A stretch of DNA of 64,000 nt from Bacillus sp. FJAT-49736 (GTDB lineage Bacteria; Bacillota; Bacilli; Bacillales; Bacillaceae_C): positions 1,866,193-1,930,192 of the forward strand of contig NZ_JAGYPI010000001.1 in the NCBI RefSeq assembly GCF_018343615.1, given 5' to 3'. Positions 11,205 to 19,838 of the stretch are shown piece after piece (positions within the stretch are counted from its first letter, which is position 1; every line of letters starts with the position of its first letter). A program made the position numbers and the translations under genes. The notes beneath the pieces are model-generated. The model was not told where the DNA came from and searched no databases. It was given only the letters and a program-made list of their open reading frames with translations.

Positions 11205-12416
11205 TTAATTTGACGAAGGGGGCTGAGTTTGTTTTCCATCAACCTTTTCTGCCTGCCAATAATATTCACTGAAAACATCTGCAAGGGCCGTAACAGTACG
11301 ATACATTTCTTCAAACGTATTATCCACACCTCCAACTTCAATTAAAAAAGAGTGGGATGACAAATCTTGATTGAACTTGCCATTTGTGGATGCGCCAGCC
11401 TTTTCAATGACACCTTTGCTTAATCCTTTATATTTCTTTTCGATGCGAGAATGTAATTCCTTGGCAAGACTGGAATTCTTTTCGTGATTAGGATTTTCTC
11501 CGCCGATAACAAACGAAATTTTTGCATATGATTGACCATTTATCATAACGGTAGTTTTCTTTTTTCGCTCAGAATCACGATGGATATCGATAAAGTAATT
11601 TAAGTTTCGATCTTGCGCTATCGCCTCTTTTACCAACGTTCTGGATTCTAAATAAGATTGTCCATATTTCCAACCTTTCTTTAATAACCTGCTTTGGACA
11701 TCGGTTTTGTCAATGGATGTTCCAATGCCGCGGTCCTCTAATTCCTCTTTTAGCTTTTCTCCAACCATGGTTACATTAATTTTCGAATGGCTGGCAGCGT
11801 TCGGATCTTTAACCCCTTTTAAATATGGCAAGAAAGATTCTCTTGTATGTGTAAAATATAAAAATACAACCTTCTTTTTACCTGTTGTTAAATTAGAATT
11901 TTGCTTTTCGTTTTTGTCTTCCTTATGGTTTTCCCCGATATTTTCTGTATTTTTTAAATCTGGATCCTTATTGGATTGAAAAATATCGTCTGGAGGAACA
12001 GATTCTATTGGTAGGTTCGTATAATCTGTTCCTTCACCGGCAATCAGTATTTTACTATCAAACATATAAAATCCCGGAAGTTCTCGTCCGATAAAACTTC
12101 GTGGGTCTTTAAAGCTGACATTGGTAACGAGATTAAAAAGAATGTCTCCTAATGTTGGATTCCCTTTGCTTTTTTCCACACCAGAATTCAGCATTTGACT
12201 TTCTGATGCCATAAGATGAAATAAAAGTTTACCCGAAATTTGCGAACTGGCATCACCAATCAGGTTAGAATCCATTCGGTACCCAGGCTTTAATGCAGTT
12301 AAAATTCCAGTTAAAGAAAAAATTAAAATCAGGGTAAGAACGATAACTCCGATGGCTTTAAGAATACTTGTTAATTGCAAGGAAATAAGAAAGCTTTGAT
12401 TTTTAAATGACTTCAA
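11205..12416 (-). CDS. spoIIP: Stage II sporulation protein P (amidase/endopeptidase)
   Basis: Peptidoglycan hydrolase of the SpoIID-SpoIIM-SpoIIP complex that degrades septal wall and drives engulfment of the forespore. About 403 residues: an N-terminal transmembrane anchor (about 15-40, ending at TGILTALKPGY), a charged low-complexity linker around 155-180, then the catalytic SpoIIP domain with the metal-site signature YFIDIHRDS. The start is uncertain. GTG at 12425 is directly against AGAGG, whereas TTG at 12416 has AGAGGGTG six bases upstream, so I use the latter. Follows gpr by 78 bp. Confidence 0.92.
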   Translation of the reverse strand: MKSFKNQSFLISLQLTSILKAIGVIVLTLILIFSLTGILTALKPGYRMDSNLIGDASSQISGKLLFHLMASESQMLNSGVEKSKGNPTLGDILFNLVTNVSFKDPRSFIGRELPGFYMFDSKILIAGEGTDYTNLPIESVPPDDIFQSNKDPDLKNTENIGENHKEDKNEKQNSNLTTGKKKVVFLYFTHTRESFLPYLKGVKDPNAASHSKINVTMVGEKLKEELEDRGIGTSIDKTDVQSRLLKKGWKYGQSYLESRTLVKEAIAQDRNLNYFIDIHRDSERKKKTTVMINGQSYAKISFVIGGENPNHEKNSSLAKELHSRIEKKYKGLSKGVIEKAGASTNGKFNQDLSSHSFLIEVGGVDNTFEEMYRTVTALADVFSEYYWQAEKVDGKQTQPPSSN

Positions 12417-12494
12417 TTGTTCCACCCTCTTTTGCTAATCTAGTACATTGTATGAAATTACTAGAGAAAGTAGAACACATTTTGGTAGAGAGTT

Positions 12495-13622
12495 TTACCT
12501 TGTTTTAAAGCCGCTATCGGATTGATCTACTGATTCATGCAGTGCCGCATTCAAGCCGCTTGCAATTAAATTAGACATGTCCTCTATAAATAAATCTACT
12601 TCCTTTGGTGTCACCATCAGGTTATGTCCAAGTGGTGCAAGCACTTCGTGAATGAGACGACGTTTTTCATCCTCCTCTAAATTACCTATCATCCCCATGA
12701 ACATTTTCCTGTGCTCCTCACCAGGCAAATCTTCATCTGTTAAAACACGTCTTTCTCCGAATGTCATCCCTGATGGGGCAAGGGAACTGGAAGGACGGTT
12801 TCCTTCTCTCATCTCTTTTCCAAAATGCTTTAATAGATAGTCAATAGTATCACTTGTAATGGAAACTGCATCCACTACGGTAGGTACCCCAATAGCAATT
12901 ACGGGTACCCCAAGCGTTTCTTTGCTTAATTCTTTCCGCTTATTACCCACGCCAGATCCCGGATGAATTCCTGTATCTGATATTTGAATAGTAGAATTAA
13001 CTCTTTCAATAGAGCGAGATGCTAGAGCATCAATTGCAATGATAAAGTCCGGTTTTGCTTTTTCCGCTACTCCGAAAATTATATCGCTTGTTTCTATTCC
13101 GGTTAATCCCATTACACCCGGTGCCAATGCACTAACAGATCGAAAGCCCTCTTCCACATGCTCTGGCTGAAGCTGAAACAAATGCCTTGTTACGATAACA
13201 TTTTCACAAACCATTGGCCCTAAAGCGTCCGGAGTAACATTCCAGTTTCCTAGTCCTACAATTAGACAACTAGCATCTTTTGAGATACCCAGCTCCTTCA
13301 AGAACTGGCTAAATTCTTTAGCAAAAACCTTTCCCACCTTTTGCTGTAATTCCGTGTCATGTTGGCGAATACCTTGAACTTCAATGGTCAAATAATAGCC
13401 TGCCTTTTTTCCAATCTCCTTTTCTCCTTGTTTGGTAATTTCAACCGTTGAAATTTTTATGTCATCTTCATAGCGATCTTTTACAATGACACCTTCAATT
13501 TCCGTTATTTCTGTTTCTCGATTTTTATTTTTTTTGTCCTCTACTACCATTTCACGTGCTTCGAGGGCAAGATCCGTCCTAACGGAATAAATACTTAAAT
13601 CAAGCTCATTTTCTTTTTTCAA
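12495..13622 (-). CDS. gpr: GPR endopeptidase (germination protease)
   Basis: Aspartic-type protease that degrades small acid-soluble spore proteins during germination. It is made as a zymogen in the forespore. The 375 residues match the family. The N-terminal propeptide precedes the conserved [11 protein letters not shown] stretch (residues 12-22). Conserved blocks include [15 protein letters not shown] and [10 protein letters not shown]. The start is TTG at 13622, with GGAGG seven bases upstream. Its promoter region overlaps a MITE-like element whose edge lies 30 bases upstream (13652). Confidence 0.96.
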   Translation of the reverse strand: MKKENELDLSIYSVRTDLALEAREMVVEDKKNKNRETEITEIEGVIVKDRYEDDIKISTVEITKQGEKEIGKKAGYYLTIEVQGIRQHDTELQQKVGKVFAKEFSQFLKELGISKDASCLIVGLGNWNVTPDALGPMVCENVIVTRHLFQLQPEHVEEGFRSVSALAPGVMGLTGIETSDIIFGVAEKAKPDFIIAIDALASRSIERVNSTIQISDTGIHPGSGVGNKRKELSKETLGVPVIAIGVPTVVDAVSITSDTIDYLLKHFGKEMREGNRPSSSLAPSGMTFGERRVLTDEDLPGEEHRKMFMGMIGNLEEDEKRRLIHEVLAPLGHNLMVTPKEVDLFIEDMSNLIASGLNAALHESVDQSDSGFKTR

Positions 13623-13651
13623 TTCTATTCCTCCTTTAATATTTCATTACT

Positions 13652-13821
13652 AGAGGCTCTTTTCTTAAACTCGGATATTGTTGGTGAGAAAAAGCTATAA
13701 CTATCCTTATTTTGGTTAAGAATCAATAATCATCATTAAGAAAAGATGTCCGAAACCAAATCTATATTTGTACCATGTGCAATATACGATACGTATCTAT
13801 ATATGCGAAAACAGCCCTTCT
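13652..13821. repeat. MITE-like element, copy A (upstream of gpr)
   Basis: About 170 bp bounded by AGAGGCTCTTTTC (13652-13664) and GAAAACAGCCCTTCT (13807-13821), which are imperfect inverted repeats of each other. Read in reverse complement it shares several ordered blocks with copies at 33647 and 63373 (for example TTGGTTTCGG, TTGATTCTTAAC, AAGAAAAGAGCC). It has no coding capacity. The flanks on both sides contain CTAG, a possible but unproven target duplication. Confidence 0.65.
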
Positions 13822-13970
13822 AGATTAGGAATTGTATACATAATTTACATGATTGCCCTTCTAATAATAAATCATTCATCTACGTTAAAAATCACCATTG
13901 ATAAATAGTAAAAAGGGGATATTGCCACCGTTAGCTATAAATGGATTCCTCCTATTTTTCCTTATAAGTA

Positions 13971-13999
13971 TTGCATTATCAATACTCGTTTGATAAAAT
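13971..13999 (+). promoter_or_regulatory. Promoter of rpsT
   Basis: TTGCAT (13971-13976), 17-base spacer, TAAAAT (13994-13999). It gives a leader of about 57 bases before the rpsT start codon. Confidence 0.75.
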
Positions 14000-14023
14000 A
14001 TCACTTGTTCTTATTGTGAAAGT

Positions 14024-14047
14024 CGAGTAGTGATTTTTTATTACTCG
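14024..14047 (+). promoter_or_regulatory. Hairpin in the rpsT leader
   Basis: CGAGTA (14024-14029) pairs with TACTCG (14042-14047) and the right arm ends three bases before the AGGAGGTG ribosome site of rpsT. A hairpin here could be an S20 autoregulatory site, since ribosomal-protein leaders are often feedback controlled. This is inferred from position only. Confidence 0.45.
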
Positions 14048-14062
14048 TAGGAGGTGAAATAA

Positions 14063-14326
14063 ATGCCAAATATCAAATCTGCTATCAAACGCGTAAAAAC
14101 TAGCGAAGAGCGCAACGCACAAAACTCAGCTCAAAAGTCAACTATGCGTACGGCTGTGAAGAAATTCGAAGCTGCAGTTGTAAATAAAGATGAAAACGCT
14201 AAAACATTATTAGCTACTGCTGTTAAGCAACTTGATAAAGCTGCTTCTAACGGTCTTATTCATAAAAACGCTGCAAACAGACAAAAAGCTCGCTTAATGA
14301 AAAAATTAAATGTTGCGAATGCATAA
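14063..14326 (+). CDS. rpsT: 30S ribosomal protein S20
   Basis: Primary 16S rRNA-binding protein of the small subunit body. It has 87 residues, all-helical and very basic, starting [18 protein letters not shown] and ending with the conserved [15 protein letters not shown] block. AGGAGGTG is eight bases before the ATG. Monocistronic on the plus strand, opposite to its neighbours, with its own promoter and terminator, convergent to holA. Confidence 0.98.
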   Translation: MPNIKSAIKRVKTSEERNAQNSAQKSTMRTAVKKFEAAVVNKDENAKTLLATAVKQLDKAASNGLIHKNAANRQKARLMKKLNVANA

Positions 14327-14329
14327 TAA

Positions 14330-14357
14330 AAACGATCCAGTGATGGATCGTTTTTTC
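14330..14357 (+). terminator. Terminator after rpsT
   Basis: Stem AAACGATCC (14330-14338) / GGATCGTTT (14345-14353) with loop AGTGAT, followed by TTTT. Confidence 0.92.
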
Positions 14358-14394
14358 TTTCATTTTAGGAAATTACTTAAAAAGATTGGGCACA

Positions 14395-15408
14395 TTACAA
14401 GCTATCATGAATCCTAAATAGTAGCATTTCAATTATCATCTCTTTTGACAAGCCGCTTGATTTCATTTGGTAATCAGATTCTGCAATCCACATCATGATT
14501 TTATTTAACTCTTCTTCAGTAAACATTTTAGCTTGTCCTGCAGCTAATTTTATTCGAAACGGATGGATTTTAAGAAACTGAGCGACTTGCTGCTGTCCAT
14601 ATCCTCGTCGCGTCAATTCCTTTGTTTGATATAATAATCGAAATTGATTGGCTAAAACTGCAAGAATTTTAATTGGCTCTTCATTTTGCTTTAATAAATC
14701 ATAATAAATGCGCAATGCTTCCTCAATTTTTCGATTAATTACTTTATCTACTAACGAAAAGATATTTTGTTCCAATGATTTCGAAGCTAAAATTTCGACT
14801 GTATGTTTGTCAATACATTGCTCCGAATAGAGCGATAATTTATCTACCTCCGTTGCAAGCATCATTAGGTTTGTTCCCGAAAGTGTCATTAATAATTCAA
14901 CTGCATCATCATCTATTTCAACCTTATTTGCCTCTGCTCGATGACGTATCCAGCCTTTAATCTCTGGCTCACTTAATTTTTTTGCCTCAAGAACTTCTGC
15001 CGTTCGCTTTAACTGTTTTGTAATTTTTTTTCTTTCATCCAATTTTTCATAAGGTGCTACAAAGACAATTGTACTGTACGGTACTGGTTCATTAATGTAA
15101 GCCTCTACTTTTTGTATATCATGTTCCACCTTTGATTTAACCTTTTCAGATGTTAGAAAAAATGGGTTATGTAAAAAAATTAATCTTCTCTCCCCCATAA
15201 ATGGGAGTGTTTCTGCATCCTCAATCGCAATATCTACGGAAACCTCTTCTAAATCATAGGAAGCAAAATTAAAATCTAATTCTTCATCTGTTAACATATT
15301 TTTCAATAATTTTTGCTTTGTCTCATTGATTAAAAAGCTTTCCGTTCCATATAATAGATATATCGGCGAAAATTGCTTACGTTCAATTTTTTTCCAAATG
15401 TCAATCAT
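14395..15408 (-). CDS. holA: DNA polymerase III delta subunit
   Basis: Clamp-loader subunit that opens the beta sliding clamp. The start is set at the ATG at 15408 (MIDIWKKIE), which has AGAAGG seven bases upstream. The longer frame starts at an ATG without ribosome site. The 337 residues match YqeN-type HolA: AAA+-like N-terminal domain (YLLYGTESFLINE near 20; no active Walker A, as usual for delta), helical linker, and C-terminal collar domain. It lies between rpsT and comEC, as in B. subtilis. Confidence 0.95.
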   Translation of the reverse strand: MIDIWKKIERKQFSPIYLLYGTESFLINETKQKLLKNMLTDEELDFNFASYDLEEVSVDIAIEDAETLPFMGERRLIFLHNPFFLTSEKVKSKVEHDIQKVEAYINEPVPYSTIVFVAPYEKLDERKKITKQLKRTAEVLEAKKLSEPEIKGWIRHRAEANKVEIDDDAVELLMTLSGTNLMMLATEVDKLSLYSEQCIDKHTVEILASKSLEQNIFSLVDKVINRKIEEALRIYYDLLKQNEEPIKILAVLANQFRLLYQTKELTRRGYGQQQVAQFLKIHPFRIKLAAGQAKMFTEEELNKIMMWIAESDYQMKSSGLSKEMIIEMLLFRIHDSL

Positions 15409-15442
15409 CAAAAAGCCTTCTTTCCACATTCATCTTATTACT

Positions 15443-15526
15443 ATGGTAAAAAAGGTTGATGAGTTTGACAAGTGGAGATTAACTCGAGAAGGAGAGTTAA
15501 TCCCCATGATTTATATTAAACGCTAA
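15443..15526 (+). other. Small open frame of uncertain status (27 codons)
   Basis: ATG-initiated frame encoding MVKKVDEFDKWRLTREGEL then IPMIYIKR, divergent from holA. The residue mix looks protein-like, but no Shine-Dalgarno stands before the ATG. An 11-pair hairpin TAATGAAAAAG (15524-15534) / CTTTTTCATTA (15545-15555) starts at its stop codon, without a following T tract. It could be a gene remnant or chance. Confidence 0.25.
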
Positions 15527-15698
15527 TGAAAAAGGCCTAGGATTCTTTTTCATTAACGGAAAACCCGTTAATTATATTTTCACCTCTAAAGTGAAAACTA
15601 TATGTGTTAACTCTTGTCAGTGAAGGAAATTGGACGGTTACTATAGCTTTTTCATACTAAATCGTCTATACTAAAGTGGAAATAGAGGAGGGGTAGTT

Positions 15699-15830
15699 GT
15701 GAACGAATTCGAGAAAAATGTACAGTACAAAGGAAATGATGCAATTGATTCCGGTATCGGTTTTGGTGTATCGTTTGCTTTCTTTGCTATTATGTTCATT
15801 ATCGCAACTGTCATCAAACTCGTTGGATAA
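15699..15830 (+). CDS. yqzM: YqzM family small membrane protein
   Basis: 43-residue protein starting at GTG 15699, with GAGGAGGGG five bases upstream. The N-terminal half is polar (NEFEKNVQYKGNDAID). The C-terminal half is one hydrophobic segment (about 19-41). Sequence and position between comEC and holA match B. subtilis YqzM, a conserved protein of unknown function. Too short for a standard ORF cut-off. Followed at once by a strong terminator. Confidence 0.88.
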   Translation: MNEFEKNVQYKGNDAIDSGIGFGVSFAFFAIMFIIATVIKLVG

Positions 15831-15847
15831 TTAAGATGAGTTTGCGA

Positions 15848-15880
15848 AGGAGTTTGCTTTTGGGGCAAACTCCTTTTTAA
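15848..15880 (+). terminator. Terminator after yqzM
   Basis: Ten-pair stem AGGAGTTTGC (15848-15857) / GCAAACTCCT (15865-15874), loop TTTTGGG, then TTTTAATTT. It also faces comEC on the other strand. Confidence 0.92.
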
Positions 15881-15897
15881 TTTAAATGTACAATATT

Positions 15898-18186
15898 TTA
15901 TGGTAGTACTGTGTGAAAAGTTCCTTTATTTCCTTTAAATTTATACATTACTTCTCCTTGGGAATCTGTTCGGTAAATTATTATATTTTTCTCATTTAAT
16001 CGTTCGAGCACTTCATTATTTGGATGTCCATAACGATTATTTTTGCCAACGGATATTACGGCAATGGCGGGTTGTACATGATCAAGAAATAATGGAGAGG
16101 TGGAGGTCTTACTACCATGGTGTCCGATCTTTAATACGTCGACATGAAAGGAATAAGACTTTATTAATTCTTCTTCCCCTTCCTTTTCTAAATCACCCGT
16201 AAACAGCCAGCTTCTTCCCCCGATATTACCATATAGAACCAATGAATCATTATTCCCTTCATAATGATCATCGAAAGGAGAAATTATTCGAAAGCTTCCG
16301 CCATTTGTTTCCCAGCCAAAGCCATCTTTTACTTCTGAAATAGGAGTATTTTCGTTCTGAAAGGATTTTATGATTTCGTACATAAGTGGTTTTCTCCAGG
16401 AATTAGGGGATATATAAATATGATCTACTTTTATTTGCCCTGCCAGCTCCTTTGCTGCGCCTATATGATCTGCATCGCTATGAGTCAAAATCAGTTTGTC
16501 AATTTTCCATATCCCCTTGGCTTTTAAAAAAGGAATTAGTATATCATTTCCTATTGAAAAAGGATGTTTTCTTTGTGCCCATTCTGCTTCATCAAACACT
16601 AAAGATCCTCCTGTATCAATAAGATATGTGCCTTGATGATAAGGGAGCTGAATGAGAATGCTATCCCCTTGGCCAATATCAATAAAATTAATTTCTCCAT
16701 AAGGGCTAAAAAATCGGTAGATCAAATTAAAACATACAATAACCATAAGGAGTATAGCAGACAGGTACATGTTCCTGCCTTTTTCAAAGCAAATAAAAAA
16801 ATATATTGCTGCCACTATAATAAAGATTAATACCCATATACCCGGTCTTCCCACAATTAAAACCCCCCATTTAAAGTCAAAAAGCTGTGCTACTTTTTCC
16901 GAAAAATAAATGATCATAAGCAAGCATTTATTTACCATTTCAAACAACCAAGGAAAAAGAAAAGATATTAGAAATGTAAAAATTAATAATGGTAACAGCA
17001 CAAAGCTATATAAAGGGACGAAAAATAGATTGCTAAGAATACTAACGATGGAAATTTGATAAAAGTGGTAAACAATTATAGGAAGTGAGGATATTTGTGA
17101 AATGAACGATATTAATAACAGCTGCTTCACACCATTTTTGTACCTGGATAGTATAGTCTGTGATGATAAAAGAATGGACAGACTGACGATAAAGGATAAT
17201 TGAAAACCAATATGAAACAGAATAAATGGATTGATCATCATAAACAATAAGAAGCTTATGGACAATCCGTCAATAGAAGTTAAAGAAAGTTTGGAATGAG
17301 AGGATAGGAGAATGATAATCAACATAATGCTTGCACGGATAACAGGAGGATTTGCACCACATAAAATAGCATAAATCGGCAGAAAAAAAATAATGAACTT
17401 ATATCCGGTTTCTCTTGTAACTCCAGTGCGAATTAATATATAAAAAAATCCCATATAAATTAATGATATATGCAGCCCCGAAATTGCCAATAAATGAACA
17501 ATACCTAATCGTTGATAAAGAGAATAGTCTTTATCCTCAAAGTCAAAGCGGTCTCCAAAAAGAAGTGCCTTTGCATAAGGTATTATTGCATCAGGATATT
17601 GCTGTTCAATTTTTTCGAGAGCTGCCTCTCTCATGCGTTTTAATTTAACCAATATTCCCTTTCCATCATCTATACAATTTTCGAAATGATCTATTTTAAG
17701 CTGCCAATGTATATTTTGCCAAAATAAATATTGCTCATAATTAAATAAATGTTCATTTCTATTTGGCTCTGGCTTCGTTAATTCCCCAGAAGCTGTACAA
17801 GTAATTCCAGACTTTAATTTCTCCAGGGTTGTTTTCTCGTCTTTACTCATAATTTTATAAGTGAGCGCTAAATCCTCCATACTGTCTGCACGGACGATTC
17901 CACTTAATTTATTTCCATCCACCATTGGTTTGTTTTGAAAAGTAAAATGAAATTTTTTCTGATCTACATGGAAACCAGTTTTAAGATGTGAATGGTAATT
18001 CCACATACTTAAAAATAAAAAAGCCAAATATGTTAATAACGTCCATGAAATTAATTTTCTTTTTTTTGTGAGGATAACACGAAGGCTAAAAAGGTGAAAG
18101 ATAATTGTCAATCCGAGGTGAACCCGTAATCCAACTGAGGATGCACTTAACGCGGCAACTGCTAAGTATAACCAATACCCCTGCAT
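15898..18186 (-). CDS. comEC: Competence DNA channel protein ComEC/Rec2
   Basis: Polytopic membrane protein that carries one strand of transforming DNA across the membrane. It has 762 residues: a few N-terminal membrane helices, an extracellular OB-fold-like region (about 60-180), the Competence domain with about seven to eight helices (200-480), and a C-terminal metallo-beta-lactamase-like domain with metal motif HSDADHIGAA and GHHGSKTS. AGGAGATG precedes the ATG. Last gene of the comEA-comEB-comEC operon. Confidence 0.96.
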   Translation of the reverse strand: MQGYWLYLAVAALSASSVGLRVHLGLTIIFHLFSLRVILTKKRKLISWTLLTYLAFLFLSMWNYHSHLKTGFHVDQKKFHFTFQNKPMVDGNKLSGIVRADSMEDLALTYKIMSKDEKTTLEKLKSGITCTASGELTKPEPNRNEHLFNYEQYLFWQNIHWQLKIDHFENCIDDGKGILVKLKRMREAALEKIEQQYPDAIIPYAKALLFGDRFDFEDKDYSLYQRLGIVHLLAISGLHISLIYMGFFYILIRTGVTRETGYKFIIFFLPIYAILCGANPPVIRASIMLIIILLSSHSKLSLTSIDGLSISFLLFMMINPFILFHIGFQLSFIVSLSILLSSQTILSRYKNGVKQLLLISFISQISSLPIIVYHFYQISIVSILSNLFFVPLYSFVLLPLLIFTFLISFLFPWLFEMVNKCLLMIIYFSEKVAQLFDFKWGVLIVGRPGIWVLIFIIVAAIYFFICFEKGRNMYLSAILLMVIVCFNLIYRFFSPYGEINFIDIGQGDSILIQLPYHQGTYLIDTGGSLVFDEAEWAQRKHPFSIGNDILIPFLKAKGIWKIDKLILTHSDADHIGAAKELAGQIKVDHIYISPNSWRKPLMYEIIKSFQNENTPISEVKDGFGWETNGGSFRIISPFDDHYEGNNDSLVLYGNIGGRSWLFTGDLEKEGEEELIKSYSFHVDVLKIGHHGSKTSTSPLFLDHVQPAIAVISVGKNNRYGHPNNEVLERLNEKNIIIYRTDSQGEVMYKFKGNKGTFHTVLP

Positions 18187-18311
18187 AGCATCTCCTTTCA
18201 GATAAGGCTTTTTTGTTTTATTTTGTTGTTGTTATTGGTAATAGCTTTAAGAATTCTGTTTATGTTAATGTATAATATTAAAATAAATAGTGGAAGCAAG
18301 ATGCCCCCACA

Positions 18312-18878
18312 TTATGTTACCTGAAAAAGTTTCTCTGCTTGATTTTGTAAAGAGGTTAATGACTCTTCCTTCACTCCATTTTCCCTTAATAATTCTAGTA
18401 GTGAATGGACAAAATCCGCTTTTTCCTTCGCACCAAGATCCAGGGAATTTTGGTGAAAAGGCACTTGTTCTATATGAACACCTGCTTTTTTAAATAGCTC
18501 TATAGCATATGGATGATTTTTGTAATCCTGTGCATAGAAAACTGCTTTAATACCCGCTTGAATGATTGCCTTACAGCATTGTAAGCATGGGAAATGAGTA
18601 ACATAAATTTCTGATTCGTTGGTAGGAACTCCAAATTTTGCACATTGAAGAATTGCATTCATTTCTGCATGAATCGTTCTAACACAATGATGATCAATCA
18701 CATAGCATCCTTCATCAATACAATGGTCTCCACCCGCTATGGAGCCATTATAGCCACCTGCGATAATTCTTTTATCTCGAACAATGGTAGCCCCAACAGT
18801 TAGCCGGGTACAGGTACTGCGTAAAGAAAGCAGAAAACTTTGTGCCATAAAATATTGGTTCCAAGATATTCTCTCCAT
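18312..18878 (-). CDS. comEB: dCMP deaminase family protein ComEB
   Basis: Zinc-dependent cytidine/deoxycytidylate deaminase-like protein encoded within the late competence operon. In B. subtilis it is dispensable for transformation. It has 188 residues with catalytic HAEMNAI (zinc His and proton-shuttle Glu) and PCLQCCK (two zinc Cys). The ATG at 18878 has GGGAGA upstream. About 50 bp separate it from comEA and 125 bp from comEC. Confidence 0.95.
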   Translation of the reverse strand: MERISWNQYFMAQSFLLSLRSTCTRLTVGATIVRDKRIIAGGYNGSIAGGDHCIDEGCYVIDHHCVRTIHAEMNAILQCAKFGVPTNESEIYVTHFPCLQCCKAIIQAGIKAVFYAQDYKNHPYAIELFKKAGVHIEQVPFHQNSLDLGAKEKADFVHSLLELLRENGVKEESLTSLQNQAEKLFQVT

Positions 18879-18928
18879 ATTTATTTCTCCCTTTCCATGA
18901 TCATAAGCTTGTCTCTTCTAGTTTAACA

Positions 18929-19540
18929 TTATCGGACCATTATAGAATCCTTTAATTTTTCAAAGGTTTTATCCCCTATTCCCGAAACATTCTTTATATC
19001 CTCCACCTTTTGAAAACCACCATTCTGTTCCCGATATTCCATAATAGCTGCAGCTTTTGATGGTCCTATCCCTGTTAACGTTTGCAGTTCATCCAATGTT
19101 GCAGTATTTATATTTACTTTTACATTTTCTTGCATCTGTAGTCCTGATGGCAGATTTATATCCGATTCTGCTGATTCCCCTTCTACCGGAACGTATATGA
19201 CCATTTCATCATGCACTTTTTCAGCTAAATTTACTTTTTTTTGATCTGCTTGCTTTTTAAAACCACCCGCTTTCTGGATGATATCAATTACACGATTATC
19301 TTCTTTTGCCTCATACACACCTGGCTTGGCAACCGCTCCTTTAACATCTACAAGCATTTTTGTATTCTGTTTATCACTTTGAGTAATATCTTCCTTTTTT
19401 TCTGCATGCAATGGAGTTTGTTGAAGATTTTCAGTTATATCTTCATTTGGTTTTTGATTATAAAAATAAATAATGATTATTATCACTGCCACAACAGATC
19501 CATAAACAATCTTTTTATTCTTCAACATAAATTCTTTCAT
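18929..19540 (-). CDS. comEA: Competence DNA receptor ComEA
   Basis: Membrane-anchored receptor for double-stranded DNA during transformation. The ATG at 19540 (MKEFMLKNKK) is chosen, because AAAGGTGG stands just upstream. It has 203 residues: one membrane anchor (about 10-26), a flexible linker, an SLBB domain (about 60-115; VDVKGAVAKPGVYEA), and two C-terminal helix-hairpin-helix motifs (INTATLDELQTLTGIGPSKA and EDIKNVSGIG) that bind DNA. First gene of the com operon, divergent from comER. A ComK box was not sought base by base. Confidence 0.96.
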   Translation of the reverse strand: MKEFMLKNKKIVYGSVVAVIIIIIYFYNQKPNEDITENLQQTPLHAEKKEDITQSDKQNTKMLVDVKGAVAKPGVYEAKEDNRVIDIIQKAGGFKKQADQKKVNLAEKVHDEMVIYVPVEGESAESDINLPSGLQMQENVKVNINTATLDELQTLTGIGPSKAAAIMEYREQNGGFQKVEDIKNVSGIGDKTFEKLKDSIMVR

Positions 19541-19657
19541 TGCAACCACCTTTCCATGTACCATAAATCTTTCTTATGAATAATCATATTGAAAGTGACA
19601 TAGAGTTTTATGAATGAATATTATCGAATAGGATAGATATCAACCATAATTTCTCGG

Positions 19658-19817
19658 AAGGCTGTTTTCATATTTCTTGCTGCTTTTCGTAATTTGACTT
19701 AAATCCTTTTTTAAAGTTTTGGAGAATTTTTCCCTTAAAAGATTAACCATATTATCCGAATGAGGAAGTTTATTAGATCTTTTAAAAAGAAGCTACAAAA
19801 TTTAAGAAAAGAGCCTT
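19658..19817. repeat. MITE-like element, copy D (leader of comER)
   Basis: 160 bp bounded by AAGGCTGTTTTC (19658-19669) and GAAAAGAGCCTT (19806-19817), inverted repeats matching at 11 of 12 positions. Its right end stops four bases before the AAGGAGGAG ribosome site of comER, so it forms most of the comER leader or promoter region. It occupies most of the comEA/comER gap. Confidence 0.7.
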
Positions 19818-19838
19818 TCGTAAGGAGGAGAGAATAAA

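Noticed and set aside
15671-15868. 65-codon minus-strand frame opposite yqzM
   Set aside because: The plus-strand yqzM has a strong ribosome site, family similarity and terminator; this frame is its shadow.
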